A stretch of 64,000 bases of DNA from Pseudeuparius sepicola (GCA_963920635.1 OY987300.1:55821415-55885414); one strand, 5' to 3'. Shown: positions 11,450 through 23,472, counted from the stretch's first letter. Notes: generated by a model from the sequence alone, not told the origin. Numbers and translations are program-made.

Positions 11450-11810
11450 GGACACCTCAGAAATATATGAAGGGCAAGGGAAACAAAAATGGTCTCTATT
11501 TTTTTATTGGTAGTCCTATAAGGGCCTGCTATGATTGTTTAAAATAGCAAATTTTCAAGAAACCCTATAAGGGATTTTTTTATGACAAAATGTTATTGAG
11601 AAAACTTGTTCACAATGAAAAACTGAGTAAATTTGCAAAATTGTAAAAGTCTAGGCCTACTTTGATTTTTAGCTTTTTCGCCTTTCTCTCTCACTTTTTT
11701 TTTTATAAATGTGTCCTTTCTGGAGCTTACACGTCAAAATATTATTAAGGAAACTTGTTCATAGTGAAATACGGTGCAATACACTCCACAACAGAAACTA
11801 ATATTCACGA
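11450..11810. repeat. Diverged repeat related to element L
   Basis: Contains AGGCCTACTTTGATTTTTAG and two copies of ACTTGTTCAYARTGAAA (about 11,605 and 11,755), words shared with or similar to the inner arms of the fold-back MITE at 5.7-6.4 kb. Ends cannot be defined. Old, degraded copy. Confidence 0.45.
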
Positions 11811-14219
11811 CGCCAGAGTTGGTGGAGGAACTATTAGACAATAGTCATATCTACTCTTATTATGGCCAAAACCGCCGGACTTACCCCATACGAAATTATA
11901 AATTTATAAAATTATTATAATTATAGAAAAACCTATATTTGTGTCTGATAATAATGGGCCGTGTGACTTGCATTACCATATAAGTGTCATAAATTATTTC
12001 CCACTTATAGATAAATAAGATTCAATATTCGTTTTCGATAGTTCAGTTAATTTGAAAACCTTTTTGAATAGCTCATATATAATTTTGTCCGATGTGTGAA
12101 AACCTATTATGAATAACTTTAATAAATTAACTATTCAGCCGGCTCGATGTCTGAGGTATTTAGGAGGCACACTTTCGACTTTCTTGCATGGGAGACCTAT
12201 AATCTCTTTAAGAGATAAACTGTATTTTTTTAAGTGCGCTTATCTACCTACTTAAAATATTATTAATTAACGTACAGCGATGCAGTTCAAGAGCACATGC
12301 ATATTCATACAGCTCGAGTGACATGTGTGAGGATATTGTATTTTAGGTGTTTAAGTATCGCCTAGGAATTGTTCTCAAGTTCAATAGTTAGTAAAATATA
12401 GACAGCAACGATCACTGTAGTGACTATAGAGATAGTAAGGCATAATTGTATAAGCTAGGTCTTGAAAGGGGTTGCAAAGAACGAGTCTTCGGAAAGTTTT
12501 AAAAGTATAATAATTATTACCTCCTATATAGAAAAAAAAAGTCAAATCGTGGAGTATATCCTAATGATTCAAGAAATATGTTACTAAAGGTTTCAAAATA
12601 TTCACCAAGTATTAGGTACCTATATATTTAAAATCATAGTCGTGATAAATAAGTTGATAAAATTGTTATCAAACTCTTCATACATTTAACTAGCGGTGAC
12701 ACAATAATTTTTGTAATTCTAGTTGTTTGGCCTACACTGTTTGCTAAGAAAGTAATTTTTGGCATATTTTAACTTTAAAAGGGATTCTGTATATCTTTAC
12801 ATTTAAGTTTCATACATTTTATTTCCTCTCACCAACTTTGATGATATTGGGGGAACAAGTCTTATTAGTAGGCCAGTCGGTACGCCGTTCTTAATAGGCC
12901 TAGGTGGAAATAAATGGGGGCAAGGTGAAAAATACAGTTTATTATCTTTGTTTGGATGTGTTGAACACTATATTGAATTTGCACGGTCTATCGATCCCGG
13001 ATTTGGCTTCCATATTGGAAAATTCCATATAAAAATTATATTTTTATGGATTTTTAAAATAACTCGGTCTGGGTGCAAAGCCAATTAAATTATCTACAAA
13101 AAAAGTTTTATTCATTTATTTTGTAAACTTTCCGGTTAAATAAAATATAAAATCTTTATTAAGAAACTGAAAAACAAGAATCATAATACTTTCGGCTTAG
13201 GATAAAGCATAAATAGGTAAGTTCCACTAAACAAAATTTAGTTTATCTTTTAACTTAAAAGTTTACCATGTTGCGGTAATACTTAATAAGTCTCTTGCCA
13301 TCTTCGAAACGTGTGGATAATGTAGGTAATTTCAATTCAGTTATGTTTATTCTTACTACCAACTCGCAAATTGTGTTAATTATATTTCATATAAATACTG
13401 ACTCGGAATTCCGACCTAATAAGTCAGAATAAAATATAGATTTAATTTTAATTCTGTGGCATGCAATGGTTGATGATCGATATGCACTTTTTGTAAGCCC
13501 TTCTTGTATCCTTTATTATATGTTAAAGAAATAAACGGCGGATTTTACTAAAATCGGCATTCCCGTATACGGCTTCTCGCAACCATGTCCCTTTTTTATA
13601 AATTTGCGTGAAAATTACCTACTCTGCTGCATGGTCAACCATTACCATTACCTACGAGAGCAGTAGTTGGCTCATTTGCTTTTAATTTTTGTTTAGGGGA
13701 ATATATCCTAATAAGTAAATTTTTCGTCTAAAAACCCTAAGGTTATAAAATAAAAGAATTCTTATTTCCCACTCCTACAATAACTGGATAAATAAATATC
13801 TTTTCTATAATCTCAAATTTTATTTCCCGTTACTGTTAAAGTCAACGATAATTTTAAAATTTGTCTTTAATAATATAAAACTAATAATGAATGATGTACC
13901 TATAACTGTCACCTTCAATAAAGAACAAGGACATTATTTTGTCATTTCTTGTTGTTTCACTAGATCAGTTTTGCCAGTGAAAAAACCGGAAGGAATGGAA
14001 TTTCTAGTCCAATTTTTGTGTCTACTATCCAAAACTCCTATGCACTGGATATTATACTCGCCAAGAAAGTTAAACTCAATTTAATGTAATTGTTTCATGT
14101 ATGGTCTTACTCTCTAGTGTATTTAGCACCGTTTTCAAAGCGTGTAAAGTGATTTTTTAGAAATTTCCTCTTTCCTGCTAAAAGCCCTCTAGTTTTTCCG
14201 TTGTATTTTTATACAGCGA
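11811..14219. other. Unassigned AT-rich sequence
   Basis: No coding region, RNA gene or clear repeat found. A 65-codon frame at 13,887-14,084 has no recognisable feature and is probably chance. Confidence 0.4.
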
Positions 14220-14460
14220 AACCTTTAGAACATGAGTCTCGTTATTCGGATGCAGCGAGCGCTCGCAAGGAACCGCTGGCTGCTTCGGTGTACTCAATAT
14301 CGGGAACTAATTTAGCCCCGCTTTGAAATTCAAATTCCGCCTCGGGCTTGAGCTCCGCCATACGGGTAGCTATGGCCGTCGGACCATTTTCATAAATTTG
14401 CTCCTGAAATAGTTCGCCCGGTGGCGCGGTTACCTGATGGGATGCGGGGAGGAAAGGTAC
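14220..14460. other. GC-richer island
   Basis: Locally elevated G+C (GCAGCGAGCGCTCGCAAGG, CCGCCTCGGGCTTGAGC, GCCCGGTGGCGCGG), with no persistent open frame and no repeat relatives noticed in the window. Candidate conserved non-coding element. Confidence 0.3.
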
Positions 14461-14619
14461 GTTTAATTTAATTTTCTCGGAAGGAGCGTAGATGAACTGA
14501 GTCGGGCATCGTCTTGTAGTGGATGTATTTCTAGATAGCAGATATTACAAATATGGCTCAAGTGGTCAGAAGCCTTTTCTATTTTTGATCTATACAGATT
14601 ATTGGGTATTGGGTAATAA

Positions 14620-15046
14620 TACAGGGTGCGGCGCGAAGACCCTGCATTTAAAGTATCTGGGAGAACCAAACGGAATAAAAATCTGAAAATTTGTATACTT
14701 AGGTTATCGGACCCGGCCGGTTGAACTAAAATATTTTCAACTTTCTGCAAGCTCCGGTTATACCGGAGGTTGACGGCAACTTCCCTATTTGAAATAGAAC
14801 ACACTGTATGTTATTGCATATTCGGATAACTTGACAAATTTTAATGTCAGTTTGTCTAATAAACTGCATACTCAAACCTCATAGTTTCTGAGATATTGAA
14901 CCTTTTGAAATTTTTGACATTTGCGGGAGTTGTTAAAATTCTCCCTAACTTCAAGACAGTTGTAAAAGTTAAAATTTTGTCCACGCTTTATTTTAGTTGG
15001 AAGGTTGGTTGCTACTAAGAAGGCAGTCATTTTCATATTGATTATA
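14620..15046 (+). mobile_element. Half of a fold-back element related to D
   Basis: Starts TA-CAGGGTGCGGCGC. It shares with element D (38.3-39.6 kb) the order AAAATATTTTCAA, then TCCGGTTATACCGGA, then GACGGCAACTTC, then a GAAATAGAACACACTGTAT/TTATTGCATAT.CGGAT stretch. Only one arm is recognisable; the partner arm is missing. Another CAGGGTG end begins at 15,045 without a visible mate. The 113-codon minus-strand frame (14,804-14,463) is not supported as a gene. Confidence 0.65.
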
Positions 15047-15498
15047 CAGGGTGATCGAATGGAACGCCCTATAAATAGTAATAAAATTTAACTCCCTACT
15101 AAATTGTATATCTACTTTGTCTAACAACTACGCAGAGAAAAGAGATTGTTTGGATTTACTAAAGGGATTTGTTTGAAAATATTGAGTTAATTCAATTACT
15201 TTTATTTCGGCCAAACTTTTTTTTACTTAATCAAGGAAAAACGATTTGTTTGTTTATATATTTAACTTAATAATTCGTTATTACAAAAAAATATTAATTA
15301 AATAAAATTTAAAGAAACTATTTGTTTAATTCGTTAATTTAATATATTTAATCTTAATTTTCTACAGATACCTACTTAGTTCAGAAAGTTATGTTCAAAT
15401 CGAACAAGCAGATCACTTTAAATATTTAAACTAATATAGAAACTAAAATTAAAATTTACAAAGTAGTTTAGTTGAAAATAAATATTTTTATTGAAATT
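15047..15498. other. AT-rich sequence after an orphan CAGGGTG end
   Basis: Begins with CAGGGTGATCGAATGG at 15,047, the signature of one of the local transposon families, but I could not find the opposite end. The rest is AT-rich with no gene. Confidence 0.35.
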
Positions 15499-15595
15499 GA
15501 ATGCTTGTGCAGGCGGCACAAGCATTCAGTTGCTTCTGGGTAGGTACTCCTAGTTTGGAGTATTGTAAGGGTGAAAATTATTATTATTAATTGGG
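15499..15595 (+). repeat. Repeat R, copy 1, with terminal hairpin
   Basis: GAATGCTTGTGC and GCACAAGCATTC form a hairpin (15,499-15,527), followed by TTGCTTCTGGGTAGGTACTC, CTAGTTTGGAGTATTGTAAG and GTGAAAATTATTATTATTAA. The segment after the hairpin recurs at 51,334-51,405 in the same orientation and at 23,965-24,030 inverted. A dispersed repeat with a conserved end is inferred; the class is not identified. Confidence 0.7.
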
Positions 15596-15967
15596 GCTTA
15601 TTCTCAGGTTCATTCTTCATAAAAGTTACATATTATGGCTGATTTTTATAGCTACGTGTGCATTTGTGAAAAATGTATATGAAGTGGCTGTCAAAACTGA
15701 TTTTTTCAATAATTGTTTTGTGCAGAATTTCATTTTTGGTGGTGTCACAAGACCTAGCAATTTATGTAACAATATAATAGACTAAACATTTTTGTTTAGG
15801 CTGCGAGTACCTAAGTTGTGTAACCAGGTCACAATTAGTTTGATTAGTGTCCCACTGGTGGGGAGCAAATTCACTATAACCTATATAAAAAAAACACTCC
15901 TTAAAAAAATAAAGGAAGGACGATTTGTTATTGTAATGAAAAATATTTTATTTTATTAAAAATTGAT

Positions 15968-16008
15968 TGGTAAAGCGCTTTCGGCTAAATAGCCATCATC
16001 TCTACCAT
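15968..16008 (-). ncRNA. Degenerate hammerhead-ribozyme-like motif
   Basis: On the minus strand: GAGATGATGGCTATTTAGCCGAAAGCGC, read here as GAGATGA, stem II GGCT-ATTT-AGCC, then GAAA. A functional core needs CTGATGA; the first two bases differ, so it is probably inactive. The plus-strand mate at 16,946-16,975 (CAGATAA, stem II, GAAA) is further decayed. Confidence 0.4.
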
Positions 16009-16639
16009 CTAAAAGAAAGCATGACATGGGTTGGAAAGTTTTTAAGTTTGTATAAACATTGAGAAAACTATTTTTTTTATTTAAGTTTATGTCATACTCA
16101 GTCACTTACTCACATGTCAGGTGTGTACAGAAAATTTAGAACTGCTCGATACAATAAAAGCATAAAAAATGGGAAAGGCCCATGTCACATATTAAAAACA
16201 CTAAAATGCATATTAGCTTATAAGCTGATTAAATTAAAAATTAATTAAATTTTAAACAATAATCAAGAATTGCGACGTTGATGGCAGAAAGCAACGTGTA
16301 AGGTGACAGTTGAATTTGAGAAATTACTAAATCGGGTGGAGAAACCCTGAAACAACCAACAAAGCTCGCCAACAATGCCCGCGAAATAATGAAAATACAT
16401 AGGCGGGTAAAGAATTTTTTTTTCAATTACCTAGGAAAAATGTGAAAAAATGAAATAAAATGAGATAAGGATTTCCCTATAATGGGAGGCTGTGAGTATC
16501 ATCACGAAGTGAGTCTCCTGTGTATAGGAATCTAGATCTATTGAAGTTTAACTCCGCCAAGAATGTGAAAATGTTTCGATAGGTTTATGAAGTAATAACA
16601 AGTTGGGTCAGAATTCAGAATTTGATTAATTCAAAGGAT

Positions 16640-16904
16640 AGATTTAATCACCTGGCTATGAGCGGCATTTATAAACTGTCTTGCAACTCTTGAAATGGTA
16701 CTTATATTAGGTTGGACTTACCATCCCTTTAAAGTTGGCTCAAATAAACATTTTAACAAAGAAAGTTCGACTTTTGGAGAGCACATACATAGTTTCAACC
16801 ACAACTTCAGTCCTCATTCTAATTCTAAAATTATAGATCTTACATTCTTATTCACAGAAGACCAGCTCAATGATGATACTCAAGGCCTCCCATTATCGGG
16901 ATAA
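16640..16904 (+). pseudogene. Penelope-like GIY-YIG endonuclease domain, broken
   Basis: The first frame reads HLAMSGIYKLSCNS, a stop, NGTYI, and then shifts into the 69-codon frame starting at 16,695 (LGWTYHPFKVG ... STFGEHIHSFNHNFS). Together these follow the GIY-YIG order of Penelope-like elements: GIYKL.C, a C/S-rich turn, YIG.T...FK.R, and H.....H.H. One stop and one frameshift interrupt it. In intact elements the domain nicks target DNA to prime reverse transcription. No upstream reverse transcriptase was found. Confidence 0.7.
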
Positions 16905-17012
16905 TAAAAAAGACATTTAGTTTTCTCAACGTTTACTTCAGGGGGTTCAGATAATGGCTATTAAACCGAAAGCGCGATGCAATTTTTAATAAAATAAAAT
17001 ATTTATTTTCCT

Positions 17013-18989
17013 CTATCTACATTCACGTGCACACAGCACACAGCCGTCACATTCTATTTTAAAAATAAATAGACCAGGCCTATAATCCCTCTCCTGTAGT
17101 GGTAGAACCTTTCTTGGGGTTGATGGAAAGTCAAGTGTGGAGTTTTTCTAGAAAATAAAGTTGTTGGGTCGATTCGAATCTTTAGTTCGTTCACTATGTG
17201 ACATTTTTTCAGTGAAATCTGATGAATAGCTTATTGCTATATAAGTTAAAGTGTTATTCTTGTTTGTTGTTATATATTTGCTGTTTCAACATGTCATTTT
17301 TAATTATCATATTTTGGGCCCATATCTTTTGATTCCATGTTTTTCTGTTATCGTCTAAGTGTGGTCATTTTCTATCCACCCTAGAGACACTCTCTTTCAC
17401 TTTTATGCAGCGGATACCCTCGTCGGAATCCAATTCATTCGTTTCTGCGGGTAATCTTATAATAATATACTAACCTGTGGGCTGCTCTGATTTGTCCAAT
17501 ATCAAAACAAATCTAGTCATATGCCTCTTCGAAATTCAAATTACGTCTCGGAATTTAAACATCTATTATCTATACCGGTAGAAGAGCATCAAGATTCTTT
17601 CACAAATTTGTGCGGAAATGGTTGGCTGATCGCTGATTATCTGGAGCTGACAAGATGAGGTTGGGCCTAATTGTTTCAAATTGCCTGGAAAAAGCTAAGA
17701 AGTGGAGCGCCTATGTGGAGTGTGCAAGTTTGTACGCAGGTTACAGAGAGGACCAGAGGATTGGTATAATTAGAAACAGGACCGGCGTGAGGTCTTGCGA
17801 GGCGAAGCTGAAAATGTTTACTTGAAACTTTGGACTAAAGGACATCAAAGAGTATTTTGTTGTGTTTAACTTGGTGGGTCGATTTCTAGAATCGATAGTG
17901 TATAGCTCCGTTATTTGCAGTTCAGGAAGAACTAACTCAAATTTAACAGGTGGTAGACCCCTTTTAAAACGTGTTTGAGCTGACTTGAAGACGGACGAGA
18001 AATTTGTTATTGAAAAATGATTATCAATAATATGTTCTTTATTTGTTAATATTTAGTTTTTTATTGTCCATAATTACTCCACTAAATTATCGTCGTTTGT
18101 CGAATACGAGCGACCAAACTATGACCTATTTTTTTGTTTAAACTAATTATCGCCAAAAGCCTGTCCAAAATCCCCTTAACCTTTTTATCGTTAGATCGGG
18201 CCTATTACGGGTTATCCAAAAGTGGAAAAATATTTGGTAATTCTATTTAAAAAAGTAACTTTGGTTGATCACCGTGTTTGAGGTTATCGCTGGACATCAA
18301 AATTGCTTTTACAATATGCCTCTTGTCGTGCCCCATCATGGAATTAAAAATCAAGGTGATATGTCAAAAACCCCAGTAGCTATACTCCGTCCACACACTA
18401 ATGGGAAACCCTGTCTATCGGAAATCGATTTAGCCTATCTCATATCTAAAATTCCTCCTCGGAACTTCGCTTGTTTGAGGATATTCATTAGGTATGCCTG
18501 AACTCCGGTGTAAAAAGGTAGGACGGTAGGACTTAAATATTATTTTTAATTTTCTGGAAGAACTTCAGAACAGCGCACGTGGCTGCCGCGTATGGCCTAT
18601 AATCTCTTCTTAATATCATATCTACTATAGGTTGCTTCTTTTGTGCTTTGTCAATGAATGGATCATTATTTCTCTCTGAAAACGCCGATCACTATATAGT
18701 TTTGTAGCATAAACTCTTTAATTTTCTCTATGGGTTCGCATATCGCCATGTCGCATTGTACAAACGAGCCATTGTGCAATGTTTTACGCATAATCTCAGA
18801 TAGTGAAATCAAGCGGTACAGCCTACAGACGGGAATTAGATAATACCTACTGACTGCTGTGCATATTTGAACTTATGTCTCTATAAACAAACAAAACTCG
18901 GTTACCTTTTATGTGGACGTAGTACACTATCGAATTGACGAAATCGAGAAAGAAGATTAGCTTGTTGAAAGGCGTGTTTTCTTTATGAG
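17013..18989. other. Unassigned sequence
   Basis: No gene or structured repeat recognised. A 78-codon frame at 18,265-18,501 has no recognisable domain. A GATTCGAATC word at 17,168 is palindromic and not part of a tRNA that I can fold. Confidence 0.4.
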
Positions 18990-19300
18990 ATTCGCAAGAC
19001 ATTTAAATTTTTATTGCAGATTAAATATGTTTGTTAATCTCTTAATGGCTCCCGTAAGCTGAAAATTAAGTGGGAGATCCACTTTTTTCATGAATTTATT
19101 TATATGTCCAATTGGCCCAATAAACAGCGACAGTTTTATAAAGGCTGCGCTGTACCTACGTAAATGAATGCATAAACTCTAGCAAGTTATTCGGCGACTG
19201 AAGGCATTTTTAATCGTCGTGGCGCAATTGCACCGGGACATTCAGACTGATCTGTCAACGAGTGCAACGGGAATGACCACAGTAAAATATATTTACAGTA
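18990..19300. other. Candidate conserved non-coding element
   Basis: Balanced-composition, non-repetitive stretch dense in homeodomain-like TAAT/ATTA words (TTAATCTCTTAATGG, TTTTTAATCG) and GC blocks (CGTCGTGGCGCAATTGCACCG). No open frame spans it. This look is typical of insect developmental non-coding elements, but that is only an impression. Confidence 0.25.
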
Positions 19301-19924
19301 TTCTTTCAGTATGCTAATCTGAATCGAAGCTCTTCCCACTTCTGGGCGAGAGGCACAGCACGCTTGCTAATCGCTATTTGCATGAAACGAAGGTTATGCT
19401 AAGCAAGGATGGCTTAAGAGGATAGAAACCACACGAAAATTACAGGGCCTTGTATAAAAAAGTAATATCTGGAGTCCACGTTCGCTACATATTTCCTGGC
19501 GGTCGCCGTTTATTATATACGCTTAAATTGTTTGGGTCTGGGTAAGGCCTCCATATACCCTCTATGCGGATATTTATTCACGGAAGGCCGTGCGTGTTTC
19601 CGCAAAACAAAAGCCGGATTGTTAGCAGCCTTTCATACTGATGATTGGATTTTTCCTTGTTCCTTGTTCCCGCGCCCCATATTCATCAATATGTGTTTCC
19701 TAGTAATATCATCACTCAATATATTTTTATTTCTGTATACTTCTAAGCAACGAGGCACACCTTTAAGGCCAGTTATTAGCTATAGATACAATTAACTGAT
19801 AAGATTTTTACACTATACCTATTTTATATTTTATATAAAGAACTTAGACATAGAATTGCCAATGATTATAATAAATGTGCTGAAAATGTTGAATCAAATT
19901 TAAAGTCCAACAAAAAACATTTTT

Positions 19925-20313
19925 GGTTCTGGTGACAACGCAATCTAGTATACTCAGTATTGTGTTTTTTTTTTCAAAATGGCCGCCACTCCAAGATGGC
20001 GGATTACCTACTTCTTCACAACCTCCTCGAAATGGATGTCAAATGAAAGGATTTGACGAGTAGAAAACAAAAAGGTGAGTGATATCATACGTAATCCAAG
20101 ATGGCAGCCGACCCAAGATGGCGAATTACTTATTTCTTCACAAACACCTCGAAATAGGTATCAAATGCAAGGGTTTGGCAGGTGGAAGACGATAAGTTAA
20201 TTGGCGTCATACTAAATCCAATATGGCGGCAGCCCCAAGATGCCGGATTACCTATTTCTTCACGACCTACTTGAAATAGGTATCAAATGACAGGGGTTGA
20301 CTAGTACAAAATG
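19925..20313 (+). repeat. Minisatellite, copy 2, left part
   Basis: Just over three tandem units of roughly 113 bp, each with CCAAGATGGCGGATTAC, TATTTCTTCAC, GAAATAGGTATCAAATG and GA.GAGTAGAAAAC. The lead-in GTTCTGGTGACAA also precedes the copy at 650. The last unit is interrupted at 20,313 by a hAT element and resumes at 21,148. Confidence 0.85.
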
Positions 20314-21147
20314 CAGGGGCGTGCGGACAAGTAAGGGAAGCAATGTTTAAAAACTTACCTATTTGTAATGTAATTCGATTCTTCGATCACTTTTTGCGAA
20401 TTCGTCAATGACGTCATCATAAAAACATCGATGCTCTAACATGTTCGGGAGAAGTATAATCTCAATAGACAACAGCGTTATCTGTGAAAGTCATTCATTC
20501 ATTTTTGTGGTTAAATTTTTCATAGGGGGTTTTGCCCTTCAGTTAGTAATTAATTGAAGCTTATCCGCAAAGTTTAATGTTGAAAATCCTTTTATTATTA
20601 AGGCACACACTACACATTCACACACACTCTTACTTAATTGTTCAACTTTAACATTTTCAACGTCATTCCCGACAGCCGAAGTTGACGGTATTTGCATGTT
20701 CATGTCCGTATTGTATTGTCTTCCATATCGCCCGAGATACGACGCGCGCGACGCACCAACGCAGATATCAAAACCAACTAAACTAAATAAAGAACCTACT
20801 GCAACGATAGCTTCCACGCACGCTTAAAACACGCGTTCTCATTCGCGTCAGCCAGTGCGGTGGAGGTGGAGAGTTCAATAACCTCTCGACTCTCGAACGC
20901 TACAGAAAAGCTAGCGGCCGGCATAGCTTACATTGTCGCTCGGTAGGATGGGCGTTATGCTAGAGGCATAACATATTGTAGGTTTGATATATGATATATA
21001 AGATATTTTTTAGCGTTTTTTATATACCTAGGTAACTAAACTAATTGCTTCCTGTTTAAAAATTCAAAAATTACATTTTATCATTTTACATTGTTTTGGT
21101 TTAGGGGAAGCACTGCTTCCGTTGCTTCCATGGACTGCAAGCCCCTG
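20314..21147 (-). mobile_element. Non-autonomous hAT element with 8-bp target duplication
   Basis: Ends CAGGGGCGTGCGGAC (20,314) and its imperfect reverse complement GGACTGCAAGCCCCTG (21,147). It is flanked by an exact 8-bp direct repeat ACAAAATG (20,306-20,313 and 21,148-21,155), as hAT elements make. It interrupts the minisatellite: removing the element and one copy of the duplication restores a normal unit. Length 834 bp, too short for a transposase gene. A GC-rich block near 20,830-20,960 may be the promoter end if the 92-codon minus-strand frame is the surviving first exon. Confidence 0.93.
20539..20817 (-). CDS. Short frame inside the hAT element, possible N-terminal transposase remnant
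   Basis: A 92-codon frame lying wholly inside the hAT deletion derivative and reading away from its GC-rich end. Residues about 45-92 (IPSTSAVGND ... GFSTLNFADKLQLI) recall the region before the BED or TTF-type zinc finger in some hAT transposases, where a 'F.tLs..eKl' segment is common. That resemblance is weak. No zinc finger or catalytic residue is present. It may be a truncated exon that once spliced to a now deleted transposase, or chance. Confidence 0.3.
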   Translation of the reverse strand: MEAIVAVGSLFSLVGFDICVGASRASYLGRYGRQYNTDMNMQIPSTSAVGNDVENVKVEQLSKSVCECVVCALIIKGFSTLNFADKLQLITN

Positions 21148-21345
21148 ACAAAATGATAAGGTAAGTGACGTCATAGTAAATCCAATATGATGACGGATGA
21201 CCCAATAAGAGGGCGAACTAACTTTATTTACCACCCTGTTGACATGGGAATCAAATAGGTATTAAAAAGCACAAAATAAAATAAAAAAAATAAAAAAATA
21301 AACATTTTAAAAACAAGCTTTTATTTAAGCCATGTACTAAAACGA
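21148..21345 (+). repeat. Minisatellite, copy 2, right part and AAGCTTTTATTTAA end
   Basis: Resumes the interrupted unit (AAAATGATAAGG, GTGACGTCATAGTAAATCC), then a partial, more diverged unit, then ends with AAAAACAAGCTTTTATTTAA at 21,312-21,331, the same terminal word as the copy at 545-925. Confidence 0.75.
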
Positions 21346-21615
21346 ATAAAATAAGTTTGGGTTTTCGTTAAGATAATTCAATGCCAAATTGCGACAAGTC
21401 TTTTTTTTTCTTTTGTTACTAATTATCGGCCAATATCTATATTCTTTCGACTCCTGCAAAAATATTGAGTCAATTATTAGTATAAACAGTTGTTCTTCTT
21501 ACTAAAAAAATAAGGTTGGATTGCGGATAATCAGCAGGGCATGTCTGTGGTGACTTACTTAATTCCATACGTGCAATACATCTATGACGCCATAATAATA
21601 TGACATAGGTACCTA

Positions 21616-22760
21616 TGCGAGGTGGATGCCGTGTATACCGACTTTTCTAAAGCATATCCGTGTGCATGGCAGACTACTGGATTTCTTAAAATCTAATTTA
21701 TCTGGAAGATCTCAATGTGTAAAGCATAACAACTTTTCTTCGGACTTATGGTGACTATTACAACTAGTGTTCCACAGTGGTGAAATTTGAGTTCATTATT
21801 TATATCCGATGTTGGTAGTGAACTCTATGACCATACATACTTAGATGTAAATATGTATGGTGTCATAAACTCAACTCAAGGTTGTAGAGCATTTCAGCTT
21901 GAATTAGATTGTTGATTATTGTGCTTAATACTCGACTGGGACAGTCGACGGTCTCTGCATATGGCGGGATGTCGTTTCCGTTTTTACAGTGGCGCGCACC
22001 TTTGAGTTGGTTCGACAAACCAATCGAGACAGAAATCGTAATTTTTCGTGAAATCAGCACCTATACAATACAGGCAAAACAGACACGTTTATGTCTTTAA
22101 GTTTAGGAATCCTTCATAATATAGCAATTCTAATTTTAAAGTTCCAATTATGAAGAAGTAGGTACTTACACAAACGCCTATGCCACTTTGGTGTATGACC
22201 TTAAAAGTTAATTTAAATTACAAAATTACTTACCCATTGATTACTCATTATCCTCAAACATTTCAGTTTTAACGGCCAGGGAAGTGCCACAAGCCGCACA
22301 GCTGCTAAGAATAATATCTCAAAAAAGTATCTAAGCACCACATACTGACACCTATCACGTATAAGATATCAAATATTGTGTCAAAACTTGGTTGCACACA
22401 GGACGATTTCCGTCTCACGTATTTTATAATACCAATAGAGCTTTAACTCCTTCCTGTGAGATTCTTTATTCAAGGGGACTCCACATTGTCATTCGATATA
22501 GAAACTGTAGTCAAAAAGCCTATAAAAATTTGTGGTTTATTCTTAGAGTAACCTCGTCCTTCAAAAATCGGAACTTTTTAAAGTTGCTCTACAATACTCT
22601 TGTTCGTTCACATTTAGAATTCGCAAGTATAGTGTGGAGTTCTCACGTGAAATATGTCCATAGAGAATAGAGACGATAAAATGAAATTTTTATTTCATTT
22701 GAATAAGCGCTTCATGCAAGAACACTTTTATAGCTGCAAGCTAAGAGACAAAAATAATTA
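21616..22760 (+). pseudogene. Jockey-like non-LTR retrotransposon RT remnant
   Basis: Pieces of a reverse transcriptase occur in order in shifting frames. VDAVYTDFSKAY (21,622) is the first catalytic-aspartate motif, then LSGRSQCVKHNNFSSDL, TSVPQW (normally SGVPQGS), LFISDVGSEL, and GVINSTQGCRAFQLELD. After a gap, QKAYKNLWFILR, LLYNTLVRSHLEFASIVW (to about 22,640) and a tail resembling the region after RT follow. The YADD box is not visible. Many stops and frameshifts; long dead. Order and spacing fit jockey/CR1-type elements of insects. Confidence 0.8.
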
Positions 22761-23472
22761 AAAAATATATATAATTTCTCAAAATTGAGTTGCCGGCAAA
22801 TCATATAGCCTGTTCTATTCTTATACAAGATCTTTTCTGCAACAATCAGCAGTCAGCACATTTTACAATATTCATCACTTAACGCTCATCACAACGACTT
22901 GTTCACGTGCTCTCTTTTACCACAACACTTACCATACTATTGCTGCCAGTAATCCTCCATTGAATTTGTTGCATTAGCTATATATAATACGTATTTTAGT
23001 CATATTAATATATTATTATGTTTAATCTTTCTTTGCATATGAAGTTTGTTCTTTCCATTTCTAAGTTGCTTGTTTATGTTCTTTTAGTATAAGAAATACA
23101 AACCAAGAAAGAGTTTTTAGAGTTACGCGGAATTCCAATATATTTTTTATATTTTTATATTATGTTTTAAACTGTTTTGTTTATTCTAGTCGCTATTTAA
23201 TATAAAATTGAAGTTCTAGTCGCGACTGTGCACAATTAATGAAGTACTATTTTTTAGTAATGATAATATCAAAGATTATATCTTATCACTTATTTAATAA
23301 TTTCGAGGTGACATGAAAATAACTTATTGCATATCTTAAATTGTAATAATGTGAATAAATAAAGTTTAGTGACCACAATGACTATATGTCATGCAAGGAA
23401 AACATTGCGTGTTTTAAATAGTTTACATAACATATGATCGCAACAAAATAGTAGTTATTTTGTTAATTTGTG
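22761..23472. other. Unassigned AT-rich sequence
   Basis: No gene or repeat recognised. It may hold the decayed 3' end of the preceding retrotransposon. Confidence 0.35.

Larger units (their letters stand above)
15937..17012 (+). mobile_element. Penelope-like element flanked by inverted terminal segments
   Basis: AAATATTTTATTTTATTAAAAATTG, then the GCGCTTTCGG motif (15,940-16,002), is repeated in reverse complement at 16,948-17,010. Each segment contains GATGATGGCTATTTAGCCGAAA or a variant of it, resembling stem II and the GAAA core of the hammerhead ribozymes known in Penelope-like terminal repeats. Between them lies a degraded GIY-YIG region. Inverted terminal copies around a Penelope body are a known arrangement. 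The reverse transcriptase is missing, so this copy is 5'-truncated or internally deleted. Confidence 0.65.
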
